From Heliocidaris erythrogramma (lineage: Eukaryota; Echinodermata; Echinoidea; Camarodonta; Echinometridae): a stretch of 64,000 nt of DNA. Shown here piece by piece: positions 21,501-33,283 of this stretch (the first letter of the stretch is position 1; each line of letters opens with the position of its first letter). Under the pieces are notes generated by a model that was not told the DNA's origin, searched no databases, and saw only the letters and a program-made list of their open reading frames with translations. The position numbers and the translations under genes are program-made. The stretch is from the NCBI GenBank assembly GCA_025617745.1, contig CM046861.1, positions 11,494,516-11,558,515 of the forward strand. Reading direction: 5' to 3'.

Positions 21501-21711
21501 GACGCCCCGATGTGGACGGGTGTAAACTCCCTGGACGGTCTTCCAACTAATGCAAATCCCAGAAAATAAACAGAATCCTTGCATGTAAGGTAATGTCGCT
21601 CCTGATGGAAAGGATTTAAGGATGTAATGGGGTGACGATGGCTGGATTTTCTTCATTGTTTAGATCATTTTCAAAGACCATGGGAGAAGATGGGTGGCAT
21701 AAGAAAAAGAT

Positions 21712-21731
21712 GGGGGGGGGGGGGGGGGGGG
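21712..21731 (+). repeat. G run of about 20
   Basis: Pure G homopolymer flanked by GATGG and AGAGGAGAGG. Confidence 0.95.
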
Positions 21732-21914
21732 GAGAGGAGAGGCCCGAAAGAGGTAAGAGTCGAACATGTTTGAAATATAGATGTATAGTTTCAATCAATG
21801 TTAATTAAGTGTTCTTATGGAGCATGTTACTCTGAAATCTCCGTAAATACAAAGATTTTTTGTTCCACAATGCTAGTCATCTGCAAATCATTTAGATAAC
21901 TACCATAATAACTT

Positions 21915-21917
21915 TTT

Positions 21918-21948
<31 letters not shown>

Positions 21949-21952
21949 TTTG
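21915..21952 (+). repeat. (TTTA)n microsatellite
   Basis: Eight or nine consecutive TTTA units following a T run. Confidence 0.95.
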
Positions 21953-21984
21953 TTAACAAGGTAGCCCATTCAACAATATGTTGG

Positions 21985-22085
21985 TCTCCCATGGGCAGTG
22001 GCGGATATGTGTTACGCAATTCTATTCATGGGGGGGGGGGGGCTTATTGTTACACTGCCCCCCCCCCCCGATGAAAAAAATTCCT
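21985..22085 (+). mobile_element. Fragment of a G-run hAT-like MITE
   Basis: GGGCAGTGGCGGATATG at about 21995 resembles the hAT-like terminus CAGTGGCG seen elsewhere. It is followed by a G run (about 22030-22041) and a C run (about 22058-22069). Confidence 0.4.
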
Positions 22086-22506
22086 GCATATTTTCGCCCA
22101 TGCCCACGGGGGCCCTTCGAGTAAAATCGCAAGTATAATTATAATTATAATTATATCAAGTTATTGCTTTAATATCAAAGCAATCATTCGAATGACAATT
22201 AGAAAACAAGATAGCTGGAATCATAATTATTTCAAAATTTAGACTGCCTAGTTCGAATCATAAGTTTCGAATCTGCAATGACAATAAAAAGTAGCCATAT
22301 TTTAGCACCATCAAAGCCTGTTATCCTGGAGGCACCATGTTAAATACGATTTAAATTAGGCGGCCTGAATTCGGAGATAAAAAACATAATTATGCCACTT
22401 TATATTAGCCGCCGGTGTGTCAACGAATATAATGACATTTATAATTTGATTTCAAATTTGAAGGTCATTCCCATTAACTTTGACTGCATTTCAAAACCAG
22501 GTCAAC

Positions 22507-22639
22507 ATTGGCGGATCCAGGGGGGGGGGGGGGCACAGCCGGCCCGTGCCCCCCCCCCCCTTTTTGGAAGAGAAGTATGAGTTTTTACCATAGACGATCC
22601 GCCATTTTGTCGATTGTGGCTCCCCTTTTAGAGTGAAGA

Positions 22640-22673
<34 letters not shown>

Positions 22674-22770
22674 TGTCAGGGAATTATGGACGGAAACTGG
22701 ACCCCATAACCCCTTACTAGGGATTTTCGAAGGTTTGGCAAATTTTTTTTTTTTGTCCCTATTGGCAGAT
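22507..22770 (-). mobile_element. hAT-like MITE (G-run family), inverted copy
   Basis: It matches the reverse complement of the element at 56658-56971. Shared blocks in order are GGCGGATCCAGG, the CCGGCCCGTGCC block with G and C runs, GATCCGCCATTTTGTCGATTG, CCCCTTTTAGA, TTGCTTGTCAGG, AATTATGGACGGAAACTGGA and TTTTCGAAGGTTTGGCAA. It contains a T run of about 29 (22642-22670). The right end is degraded and a second related fragment (CAGTGGCATCGCTACAGAGG, from 22773) follows to about 22875. Confidence 0.75.
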
Positions 22771-22899
22771 TGGCAGTGGCATCGCTACAGAGGCACATGG
22801 GGGCACATGCCTCCCCCTCTTGAATCGCAAAACAGAGAGAGAGGGACAAGAGAGAGAAGGGGGGGGGGGGGTACGTAGGCAACGTAGAAAGAAGACGAT

Positions 22900-23810
22900 G
22901 TTACTCCCGTCGACCAGCTCTTTGCCGCTAATCTACGCTCTGGTAACTTTTATTGAAAAAAAGAAACCAACCCATTAAACAGGTCATCAGAGAAGATACT
23001 AGAAAAACAACGAATGAATCAGAATGTCTGTTACATTTCCAGTTTTTTAAAATTTTGTTGAGAAGACATTTCCAAGTTTCTACGATTGGGAGGGTTTTAT
23101 TGCTTTAATATGCCTTTGTGAAAAGGGTTGATTTTCATAAGAAAGGAGCGTACGTTTGCTACGTGCTGTCTCCCAAACTTTTCATCCTAGTCAAAATAAA
23201 AAACACATCTCACTCAGCAAATAAACCAAAGAATCCAAGAAAGAGGAAATAAAGCCGGAGATTCGGTAAATTGACATTGATAAGTCTGATGATTCAGATA
23301 ATGTAAACCTGGTAATGCGATTGATGTTAAAAATAACCACGTAGATGGGTCAAAGGTTATAAGGTCAGACGGTGATGAATAGAGGTCATGGGTGGTGCGA
23401 TGATGAGCTTGACATTCATGTTATCTCAGGGTCAGGGCTTGGACTCTATTGAGGGAGTGTGCACGCAATCACGGGAGTTCAAAGTCCGTACGAAGTTCTA
23501 AAAAGGGTTATTTAAATCATTTCCCTAAGAAAAAGCCACTCGAAAAATATTAAAATTAGGTACACTGGAAGGGGGTGGGGGGGGGGGGGTGAGAGAAATA
23601 AATAAATTGAGAATATCACCTTAAAAAACAACACATTATGCATGTATTTGAATACACAGGTCTTCACATAAAAAATCTAATTATATTGAATGATAAACCT
23701 TGAATAAACCTTGAAGGGGGTTACTTCAACACAGAAGCATCATGGAATCTTGATACATGTATATCTTACTAATTTAATTCCCTTTTGCGATAAGATGTAG
23801 CAAGAGTCCC
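22900..23810. other. Stretch with no recognised feature
   Basis: Apart from a G run at about 23574-23589, nothing in this 0.9 kb was recognised. Confidence 0.5.
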
Positions 23811-23811
23811 G

Positions 23812-23961
23812 CCCCCCCCCCCCCCCCCCCTTCTTGTTCTCTTTTCCTCTCTATCCCCTTCTCGCTCTCCCTCCATCTCCTTTTGTTTTATATCTTCTAC
23901 TGGATGGTACCCTTCTCCATGTTCTCTTTGCCCTCCTCTCTCTCTCTCTCTCTCTCTCTCT
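23812..23961 (+). repeat. C run followed by CT-rich tract
   Basis: A C run (about 23812-23830), pyrimidine-rich sequence, then a (CT)n array at about 23934-23961. Confidence 0.9.
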
Positions 23962-24279
23962 GTCCATTTGCATAGTGCTTCAGTTACTGGGGCACGTAAT
24001 TATGTAAGTTATTGTTTCAAATCGGAACAAGGGTAACAAATTGTGTTCAAATACGTACACCCATTGTAAACATTTTCTTTTATTAGCTATCATAAAACAC
24101 CTAATTAAGGCTCTGTGTAATTGTGACACGTGTTATGATGTAATCAAAGGCAACAGTAAACACTATTAATAGGTGGTTAATGAGATAGCAAAGTGTATAG
24201 ATATACACATGTCTCTATACACCTTGAGCCTAAAGGTTATTGCCAACGAGAAGAAGAAGTTTGTGCAATATAGATAAGA

Positions 24280-24280
24280 A

Positions 24281-24312
<32 letters not shown>

Positions 24313-24330
24313 GGTGGGGGGGGGGGGAAT
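24280..24330 (+). repeat. (AG)n array with adjoining G runs
   Basis: An AG array leads directly into two G runs separated by a single T. Confidence 0.92.
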
Positions 24331-24493
24331 GGGGTACATGAGTGGAAATGAGAAGAGGAAGAGAGAAAAAGAAACGTTACTCTATGTCCTTGCCAGAACT
24401 AACGAATACAGGCTATAGGCCATAGTTGGCCAACTATAGTAATTTTCAAGCACAAAGACTAGATAGAAACGTTTCTTCTTTTTGATCTTCACT

Positions 24494-24665
24494 GCCCCCC
24501 CCCCCCTCTCTCTCTCTCTTCTTCTTCTTCTTCTTCTTCTTCTTCTTCCTCCCTCCCCACACTCTCTCTCTCCTTTCCCTCTCTCTCTTCTTTCTCTTTC
24601 TCTCTCTCTCCTTCCCTCTCCCTCCCCTCTCTCTCTCGCTCTCTCCTTCTCTCACACCCCCTTGC
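24494..24665 (+). repeat. Pyrimidine tract: C run, CT, CTT and CCCTCT repeats
   Basis: About 170 bases almost entirely C and T. The RE- and SL-rich ORFs on both strands are translations of it. Confidence 0.92.
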
Positions 24666-24857
24666 CTCCCTCCCCAACCTCCAACACCCCCACCATTTAG
24701 AACCTCATGCCAAACTCGTTACCACTGCCTTCCCATTCTGATCGCGATAGCTTTGCCGATACTCGTGATTAGGCATGCGAACGAGCGTATTAATTTCTCC
24801 TATATCCATGATATCATTATGAAACGTTTAACGTGTCTACTAAAAAGTACGGTACAG

Positions 24858-25075
24858 CCCCCCCCCCCCCCCCGTACAATGCCCTACTGCTCAATGTTTT
24901 TTTATGATCATGGAAATAATTATAAAGAACTGGGCTAACACTTCCCCTCATTAGAGGGATAAATGTCAATTTACTGGGCAAGGGGGCTGGGGGCTGCAGC
25001 CCCAATTTTTCGTAATCTTATGTAGTATATGCTTCTTCGCATGCTCACCCCTTCAAAAAACGCTCTGCGGCCCCT
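24858..25075. repeat. C run and a GGGGGCTGGGGGCTGCAG block
   Basis: The C run is at about 24858-24873. The block AGGGGGCTGGGGGCTGCAGCCCC at about 24980-25003 is partly palindromic and resembles the G-run MITE edges. No complete element is definable. Confidence 0.5.
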
Positions 25076-25079
25076 AGAT

Positions 25080-26180
25080 TACTACATATAAAATTCACGT
25101 TTCAAATTGCTGACGAAGTCAATTAGTATTTCTAGTGAGATGATACATCGAGGGGTATTTTTTTAACGCTAAGTGCTCGAACGAGCGCAGTAACCTAGGT
25201 TATGTTGCGTTTAATATTCCCGCCTTCAAAATGCCAATAAATTAGATGTTCTCTACCTACGTAAAGCCAACTAATTAAATGGCTACATTGTCTGAGATCT
25301 TATGGAAGCAAAATAGACAAACGGTAATGCCATGTATTAACAGATATCCGTGGACTAATGTTAGGTTTTGTCAAAATTATATGCTCACAAATTTGACAAT
25401 TAAAAACAGATGTGTGCAAAAGGTTACACGTTACTAAGTATGTAGGCCTACGCATTATATCAGTGTTTAACTAATGTAATGGTTAAGGCGGTGTAGCAAA
25501 TGTATATGACTCTGCGTCATGATTTCTCATTATCTTTCTCCGTAATAGTTTATTTATGGTTCCCCAAAACACGATAGGACTAATTTCGCATTTTCACGAG
25601 TAGATAATTTTTACTTGAATCAGTGGTCGTACAATGGGCATAATTGTATAAAGTATATGGCATCAAATCAGAGCACACAATAATTATTATGATTTGAAAC
25701 TAATAAAAGGTGTACAGAATGGACTAATGAAGTACCATTAAGGTAGGTGCTTTCATCAAGAAGACCTCAATTTTCCTCAGTTCTACGCCCCAGGATGCGC
25801 ACTGTCGTTTCAATTGACCTCGGTTTTTTTCATTATCTCTATCAAAGCCTTCTCACTTTGATGTTTTTTCTCTATGTTCGTTAACTGAAGAATATTTACT
25901 TCTTTTCATTTCATTCTTTAATAAACAAGAACATTACCGTCGTTTCAATCTGCCTCATTTTCCGCATTATTCATGATAAAATAGTTCCCACTTTGTCATA
26001 TTTGACACGATAGTGTTTTTTAACTGATTCATATTATTTGATTTATATTTCATTTCTCTTCTAAGTAACAATTTGTAATCAGTTTTCATATCAATTTCAT
26101 ACAGACTTATACTTAAAGTTATTTTTTTCAACAACAACGTCAATCAGAAAATAGAACATAGACAAAAGCAAAACACACAG
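25080..26180. other. Long stretch with no recognised feature
   Basis: AT-rich DNA, no element termini, no ORF above noise. Confidence 0.5.
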
Positions 26181-26187
26181 AGAGAAA

Positions 26188-26212
26188 ACAACAACAACAA
26201 CAACAACAACCA
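26188..26212 (+). repeat. (CAA)n microsatellite
   Basis: Seven or eight CAA units; the cysteine-rich minus-strand ORF comes from it. Confidence 0.95.
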
Positions 26213-26401
26213 GCCAAACGACCTAACAAACTACATACATACACAACAAAATAGATAACAAATCCAAGTTCCCTTAGATTTTGAGGTGTATTATACCAAC
26301 AGTATTTTGGTACCCGGTAGAATGCAAAAGTCATCGTGGTTTGATCAGCATTGTGAGCATATGTAATACTCTCTATAGGGAGTGGAGAATGTGCATGTAT
26401 A

Positions 26402-26677
26402 CACTGTTAAAAAAATAACTGTAAAAAAAACTACAGGTTTTTGGCCGTTGAAATTACAAGTTATTGCCGTTATTTCAAGTTTACAGTCTTTTTCCTACAG
26501 CAAGTTTGTTGGTTTACCGGAAATCAGCATATATTTACAATCGCCCGACATAAAACACTGTTTAAAAAAAAATTCTCATATTTAAACCGCGGTTTATGTA
26601 CTGTTGAAAAACGGGCATTCCCGGCATCCTGACTGCCAGGGATTTCCCGTGAAAAAATGGCAATCGTTTTAACAGTG
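26402..26677 (+). mobile_element. MITE family F, about 276 bp
   Basis: Terminal inverted repeats CACTGTTAAAA (left) and TTTTAACAGTG (right) are perfect over 11 bases. The interior is AT-rich with G/C islands and two sub-repeats of CAGGTTTTTGGCCGT/GGCAATCG-like sequence. No coding potential. Superfamily not assigned. Confidence 0.7.
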
Positions 26678-26754
26678 CACATTGTGTGCGGGCAAGCCAT
26701 AAATCCGATGACCAGGGCAATTGTGCCTGTAAAGCTCATAGAGACATCGTAGCT

Positions 26755-26805
26755 GTATATTCAGCGCTATATAAATTCAGAATATTATAATATTATGATG
26801 ATTGT
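26755..26805 (+). mobile_element. LINE or SINE 3-prime tail
   Basis: TCAGCGCTATATAAATTCAG followed by AATATT/ATTATG repeats, the same tail type as at 4565 and 57750. Confidence 0.45.
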
Positions 26806-26832
26806 TGCATCTGTAGCTGTCACTTAGCACGC

Positions 26833-27055
26833 TCTAAAAACTTAGGTGTTAAATCACCATTATATTAAAGGAGTGTCCCTTTTTCAAAATGGTAGATTAA
26901 CACTTTTAACTTTTTGTCCCTTTTTCAAAATGGTAGATTAACACTTCTAACATGCTGGATTCGACCTTTGTAGTGTTAAAAGCGTTAATTAACCATTTTG
27001 ATAAAGTGGTCTCTCCTCGGCCCTTTTAAATGGTGATTTAACACTTTAGTTTAAT
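26833..27055 (+). mobile_element. MITE family G with an internal 41-bp tandem repeat
   Basis: Imperfect inverted termini: CTAAAAACTTAGGTGTTAAA and AAATGGTGATTTAACACTTT (the right end pairs with GGTGTTAAATCACCAT on the left). The block GTCCCTTTTTCAAAATGGTA is tandemly repeated at 26875 and 26916. Confidence 0.65.
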
Positions 27056-28035
27056 GCATGTATTATGCTAACGTATAGAGTCATGACCCTAATTTGAACC
27101 CCACACCCCCCCCCCCCCGAATCCAGCAACTCAGTAAAAACAAAAGATAATCGAAACTAATATGCAGTCATAAAGTTCATTACTGAATTATGTATTTATT
27201 CAGGCAGACAGTACCGATACCCCTGAATGAATCCATCAAGGCAATGCTAAAGACACGTTTTATCCATAGGCCTACTTTACATCAGAAAAAACTAATTGCA
27301 GAGCAGCTAGCATTAGTACCCAACCGTCAGTCTAGGAGTCTCGTAATTACCAGACATCGAGGAAATAAGGCACTTGGGTAATTACTGAATACCATTAGAC
27401 CATTTCGCTACGACATGGAATGGTAAGAGTAAAACAAAAATTGAAATCTGAATTTGTTTGGTTCTCAGCGGTGTTGTCTATATGGTGATGACAAGTGGTA
27501 TTGTCCTGACTGTATTGCAACTATAAGGACATATTCCTCTCAGAAAAACTGTAAGTCCGGAAAAAAGGTGATTCCCTTTCACTGGTCGCATCAAATATGA
27601 TGTAATGGTTTGGAATAACATTAACATAAAATCGTTGTAACATAATGCTTTTGATATGTGGCTTCAGAGGAATCACCAGTGTTTCAGACGAGACTTTTTG
27701 GACAGCTGGACTGGGTCCCATTTATAAATATTCATCTGCACAAAAGCTGAAGGCATAAAACAATAAATGATCAAGTTCTTTGATAGTCTCATTAAAGGCC
27801 TAATGAAATAAAAACTTTGCAAAAGAATTTTCCTGCAAGACAAATAAATGTGATCTAGTGATGATGGAAGGATGAGAGGTATTTTTCATGAATTTTTAAT
27901 TTTCATTTTGACACATGGCCCTGTGGGGAATTAAATAATGTCGAGCGAAACTTGAGTCCAGTCATGTGGGGGGGGGGGGGGGGAAGGGGATATCACTAAT
28001 CTTTTACAAGCTGTTAGGTGGACGTTACTGGAGGG
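27056..28035. other. Stretch with no recognised feature
   Basis: Contains a C run (about 27105-27118) and a G run (about 27967-27983). Short ORFs carry no recognisable motif. Confidence 0.5.
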
Positions 28036-28255
28036 CAGTGGCATGAGTGCTTTAAAACCATGAAGTGGGTACTGGCGTCATGGGGGGAGATATCAGGTAG
28101 ATAAACACGAGAGAATACGGCCACAGAGTGAGGAAGTGTTGGAGGGACTCGTACTATTTTTTTCTTCATGCATTTCCCTTTCAATTTCTTTCTTTTTTTC
28201 CTCGGTATTCTGTTGACAACGCACGTGCCCCATGACCCCCATATCTACGTCACTG
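28036..28255 (+). mobile_element. hAT-like MITE, about 220 bp
   Basis: Ends read CAGTGGCATGAG (left) and CTACGTCACTG (right), inverted-repeat termini of the CAGTGGCGTAGC type known for hAT transposons. The interior holds a pyrimidine-rich tract and CACGTGCCCC near the right end, shared with the copies at 35896 and 40368. A target-site duplication is not evident. Confidence 0.6.
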
Positions 28256-29210
28256 TGAGAAGAAATTTCCTTCTCATCACTTTCCTGTTGTCCCCTCTCC
28301 CTCTTTTTCTTCACTTTCTTCATTAATACAAGTTGTACTCCCCCCACTCACTAATCCACTTTCTCTATACATGGACGCGATATGATAATATTTCTTAAAA
28401 AGAGATTACAGCACAGAAAAAAAAAACGAGCTCTTCCTTTCGAATTAATTTTCAGAACAAAGAGCGTAGGCTATATCTGATGTAAAATAATCCTGTAAAA
28501 TGAGCCAAAGTTTATGAAAAGCAATCAGTACATGTGACTTATGCTTATGAAATGGGCAGAAAATAACAATAATTCCTAGGTTCCGATTTGATTGGTATAG
28601 GCCTATTACATAATTATTATTTACAGAGGAGCTCCAACGCGTAAAGATATTATCTTAATGTGTATATTATCCCGAGGGTTAAAGGCATTTTAATTTCAGA
28701 AATAAGTTGTATGAAAACATCGTGAGTTTTAAGCAAAAACGTTGACAGATATAAAAAGGGTGAAGTGCACACACCCAGGTATAGATTGAAACAGAATATT
28801 GAGAGAAGGGTAGACATTCGGATAGGACAAGAGAGTCTTCTTCATGATGACGGTGACATGAACCGGCATCTTATCCGTAAATCTGCGCCGTCCATTAGGA
28901 CATGACTTCCAGTAGACGAGAAAGCCCGGTCAGTGAAAGCCAATTAATTAAGATGTCGGATTGCGATCTAATAGCGCGGTTTGAAATTCCAAGCGTGACG
29001 CGCAATCAACAAGTTTAAAGACCGGAAAAACAGATTCGGCTTGACAATTGAGTTGCCGTTTTACCGCTTGGTGTAGTGATCGAAAAACAGGCATGCCTAT
29101 GCCTTTGTTTTAAAGGCATTCTGCTCTGTGGTAAAGCTGAGATCGTTGCAGCGTAATTCTATAATTATAAAGCTACTTTGTTAAATTCTTGGCAATAATG
29201 TTGACCCCCA
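28256..29210. other. Stretch with no gene; CpG-containing block with TAATTA sites
   Basis: No ORF. The block 28840-29060 is less AT-biased than its surroundings and contains CCAATTAATTAAG (homeodomain-type core) and several CpGs. It could be a conserved regulatory element, but that is a guess that needs comparative data. Confidence 0.4.
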
Positions 29211-29211
29211 A

Positions 29212-29266
29212 TAAATAAATAAATAAATAAATAAATAAAAACTAAAAATAAATAAAAATAAATAAT
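29212..29266 (+). repeat. (AATA)n microsatellite
   Basis: Consecutive AATA units followed by degenerate AAATAAAT sequence. Confidence 0.93.
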
Positions 29267-29854
29267 GAAGGATAGGGTAAAGTAAAAGAGAGAATTACAT
29301 GTAAAGACATAAAAAACAAAGAAGTTTAATGACATCATTCTTCATGTCAAATTTATATTATTTCTGGCTCAGCTAAGCTTTGAGCCAAATCTGGAGACCC
29401 TGAATATCTTGTTTTTGTTTTTCACTTTAGAACATATTTCCAAACAGATTAACAAGGCCCAGTGGGCGAAAACACCAAGATGGCTCACTTTAGCAGAATG
29501 CGATCCATGTTACACCTCGCGGCAGTCTAGAGATAAGTGATTACGCCCGAAAATATTATATTGTGTTTCATCGCTCATGTTTTTCATAAGTTTTTCCAAC
29601 ATGTTTATTGTTTATGCATGACAATTAAGTGAACTTAGCCAGGGGATTTTTCTGGGAAGACATTCAAACGGCAGATGGTCTCGACTTGATCGCAATCGAT
29701 AAGAATCCCATGATATTTCTCGGTCAGCGAAAGAACACTGTTGTAGGATTATAGGCCTCCTAATGGATCTGAACTAGACTACACCACTTTTTTGTTATGT
29801 TTGCCTGAGTAGAATACCCTTGAATGTCAACCTGCATGGCCATCGTAATCAGAG
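29267..29854. other. Stretch with no recognised feature
   Basis: AT-rich DNA; nothing supported. Confidence 0.5.
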
Positions 29855-30320
29855 AGCGGATGAGGAGAGAGAGAGAGAAGATGGAGGTAAGAGAGAAGGT
29901 AAGGAAGTAGAAAGAGATAAAGAGGAAGAAAAGAAGGAAGAGCAGAAAAGGGTAAGTAGGAGAAAAAAGAGGAGTATAGGGAGAAGAGAAGAAGGGGAAA
30001 AGGAAGAGAGATAAGAAGAGAAGGAAGAGGAGTGGAATAATGAGGAGGAGGAGGGGGGAGGAGGAGGAGGAAGATGAAGAAGAAGAGGTAGAAGAGGAAA
30101 AACATGAAAAGAGGAAGGAAAGGAAGGGAGGGAGGGGAAAGAGGAAGAGAAGGAATGGGAGGAGGAGGGGAGAAAGAGGAGCTAGGGCAAGAACAGGAAA
30201 AGGATGTAGAAGAGAAAAGGAGAAGGATGAAAAGGCGGAGGAGGAGGAGCAGGGGGAGGGGGAGGAAGAGGGGGGAGGTGAAGAAGGAGGAGGAGGGGAA
30301 GAGGAGAAAGGAAAATTGGA
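29855..30320 (+). repeat. Polypurine tract of about 460 bases
   Basis: GA-rich sequence with only scattered pyrimidines, built from GGAAGAG, GAGGAGGAGG and GAAGAAGAAG-like words. ORFs of up to 192 codons on both strands (glutamate/arginine-rich or proline/serine-rich) are by-products of the strand asymmetry. Confidence 0.92.
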
Positions 30321-31387
30321 TAGACAAAATATTTTCATTAAACAAAATATGAATTACTTTGAGAACATCATCTGAAGCATTAATATGAATCATTTGGGCA
30401 CTTTATTTGAAACTGATTTGTGAATTCCATATACTCTGACCATAACAAAACAACATTGTCCATATAATGTATTTCATGTATGTGATACAATGAAGCAGAA
30501 TGGAAATCTGACATTTCCATTGTTTCATCATTTCGAAAACATCATTATTTGTTTTCTTATAATGATGTTGACATCTAAGTTATACATATCACAGTGGAAA
30601 ATGATCCCATAAGATACACTTGCAACTCAAAATAACTTTGCTCCGACGCACTTCAGTCCCTCTCGATCTCTTGATGTTTATATAAATGGATTCAATAACC
30701 TTTGGATAAGTCTCTACAAGCGGGTCTCCACCGACCCCCGGGTCTACTCGAAGCCAATGATTTCGGCAACGGGCATTCCTAATGTGATTGCCTCAATAGG
30801 CAGAACTACTTGTTGATTCCCATAAATACATCTAGATGAGTGACCTTCAATCATGACCTTCACTCCGTGTTCTTGTGGACCCGCTCCCCTTATAAATCAA
30901 CTGATTTGATCGCGAGTCGTTCTCGGCAAAATGATATTGAATCCACGGCCATTTTTTATTGAATATTGGGTGTTTGCGCCCTTGACACACATACCCCAAG
31001 ACGAATAAGTCCGTTGATAAATTTCGACAATGTTCCTACAGCCTATATAACACTGGGAGTAAAATGCCTAAAATTTGTTTACAAGCCTATATATGTGTTT
31101 TGTCGCAATGGTACACGCTGTCCGACACTGCAATTTTGAGGTGATTCCACTGAATCTGCTTGGAATCTATAGAAGATGTGAACTTTGCGCTCAGTGGCGC
31201 TAGTGTTAAATTGATTTCAGCTATTTATTCAACTGTTCATCAATTATGATTTCAATTATGCATTCAACAAGTATGATTATTTATCATGCATGCGATCTGT
31301 GTACTGTGCCTGGGATTTTCAAAAGATGATAGAAACCAATAAATCAAATCAAGAATTAAGGAATTAAAGGAATTTTTATTCTAGGCG
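30321..31387. other. Stretch mostly without features; possible LINE tail near its end
   Basis: Nothing recognised except AACCAATAAATCAAATCAAG at about 31333-31352, which resembles the 3-prime end of the LINE at 15350-15372 (AATAAATCATGTCAAATCAAAT). Confidence 0.45.
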
Positions 31388-31608
31388 TTTGTGGCGTTGA
31401 TAGTGAAGGGGGCACTTGCCCCGAATCAAATGGATGAAAAATTAAGAGAGAGGGGATAAATTATAAGAAGAAGGATAATACGACACCCCCACATAATCCC
31501 ACTCTCTCCGTAGATTTGTTCCCTCGCATTTCATCTCCTGAGTGAGGCCGCCACTTCTTCATGACGCCGGTGCCCCCTAAATGACTGAGCCTACACGCTA
31601 CGCCACTG
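31388..31608 (+). mobile_element. hAT-like MITE, diverged
   Basis: The right end CACGCTACGCCACTG and left end TTGTGGCGTTGATAG form an imperfect inverted pair. Near both ends lie GGGGGCACTTGCCCC and GGTGCCCCC blocks, as in the other G-run elements. The G run itself is short here. Confidence 0.55.
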
Positions 31609-32499
31609 GTAAACATGTGATCGAGTCAAAGTGTACTATTTCTGCTGATCAGTTATAGAGAGAATGAGTTGAAGATGAAATAACACCCCCCCCCCCCCTT
31701 GCTTGTCCAAACCGCCCCTCGTGTATCTCTCCAAAATAAAGTGGATCAGATATTGGGCGAAAGAGGATGAGACAATTTAGGGGGATTTCACCAAAGTGGA
31801 AAATATCCTCGTGATCCAATAAAAGAATTCAGACCGGTGGATGAATAAGATGTCATTTTGGAGGAGCTCGTGTACTTCTTGACTCTGTCCATTCATTTTC
31901 TGCCAAAATAATAGATCGGTTTGCGTCTTTGAAGCTATACAGTACATCATTATTATGATAGTTGTGTCTGCCAAAAGATGAATTATTATTTCTAGAGCAT
32001 GAATGCTTTCGTTTGAGCTTACTTATTATTGCCTCTATCTTTTTTCTGATTTACGATAACCACATGAAGCATTGTTTATACTTTTGTATCAGAAATAGCG
32101 GCGATAATTCATTTATATTATTTAAACTAAATAACATCACTGTTTCTGCGACTGGAATTACTGATTTTGAAATGTCAAATCAAAGCGAAGTAATGCCCAA
32201 AGCATGATCGATTCAAATAAACAAGATTGATTTTCATTTAGGCACATTGCAAATAATATGCCAAATGAATTTCACAATTGATGGTATTTTACTTTTTTTC
32301 AGTGTAATGCTTCTTTTCTTTATTTTTCTTTGACCAACTGTTTGTTTATATATTTCTTAAGTTACCCTCTTCCTTTATTACCTTCCCCCTTATCTACCAT
32401 CTAATAGATTTCATTATTAGAGCTGTGTGAACCTCCTGTGACGACCGTATAAAATTATCGATATCTCTATTTAATTTATCGGATAAAAACCTATCGTTC
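31609..32499. other. Stretch with no recognised feature
   Basis: A C run lies at about 31685-31698; otherwise AT-rich DNA with short ORFs. Confidence 0.5.
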
Positions 32500-33187
32500 T
32501 TAAAGATAACGGCCCGTATTCTCTAAAGTGACCTAGGCCACTGATTTATGGAAGGCCATTCGTCAACCCCTAAGTCCCGTATAAATTATTATATTCATGT
32601 AAGAAAATAAAGAAACAAATTTATTTTCGGGCATTAATTTAGCGTCAGAAATCAATCCTATCGTGTCGGATTTTCTATTTGTATTTAGTCCCAGAACTAT
32701 GATGATTTTGTAGGATTAAATAGGGTGACATTCGGCTCTCCATAATTCGGTGGCCTAAATCACACACTTCGGCGGGGCTTAAGTTAGGCGACTTTCAAGA
32801 ATACGGGGCAAAGGTGAGTTCTGGTCATGTGATTACATTGTGAAAGAAACTGTCTCAAAGCAATTGGAAAAAGTTAATTACATCATGTACATATTACGTA
32901 AGAATTGGTATATGCTGTAAGGTTTTGGAATCACCAAAATAAGAACTTGACTCGATCCTGCTGAGAGTCACATGCACTGCACACAGAAATGTATATATGG
33001 GAATGCACACATATGTTCGGCCGGAACATTTTAGCTATTTCTTGTGATATTTTGAATGTAAGGGCATTTTAAGAGCAATCCTTTTGAGGGAACATTTCTA
33101 CTAGGATAATCTTCCAAATTGTAATAAAGAGAATGAGATAGCTCACATTTTTTTTTTACCTTTCCAAGAACTCGACCTTCTCTTTAA
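32500..33187 (+). mobile_element. MITE family A, copy 1, interrupted by MITE D
   Basis: The left terminus TTAAAGATAA (32500-32509) is separated by a 300-bp insertion from the continuation AAGGTGAGTTCTGG. The remainder aligns with 39881-40210 and with the inverse of 45819-46180: GTGATTACATTGTGAAAGAAAC, ACACAGAAATGT, GAACATTTCTACTA, GAATGAGATAGCTCACA and ACTCGACCTTCTCTTTAA. No coding potential. Confidence 0.88.
32510..32809 (+). mobile_element. MITE family D, about 300 bp, nested in MITE A
   Basis: Inverted termini GGCCCGTATTCTCTAAAG (left) and CTTTCAAGAATACGGGGC (right), with further subterminal matching (CCTAGGCC against GGCGGGGCTTAAG). Excising it restores the family A left terminus as seen at 39877-39895, proving the order of insertion. 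Confidence 0.82.
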
Positions 33188-33283
33188 CCTTTAAGGAACG
33201 TCATTTTAGGGTGCGCTATACATGGAGCCCACTTGCTCATAACCAATTTGTTATTTGTTCATTTTGTTGGGTATATAGGCTAT

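Noticed and set aside
22392-22580. Exon-like WRIQGGGG peptide
   Set aside because: This peptide is the translation of the G-run hAT-like MITE terminus (TGGCGGATCCAGGGGG), a common source of spurious gene predictions.
29760-30393. Long ORFs of 188-192 codons on the minus strand and 111 codons on the plus strand
   Set aside because: They are translations of a polypurine/polypyrimidine tract with few stop codons by composition.
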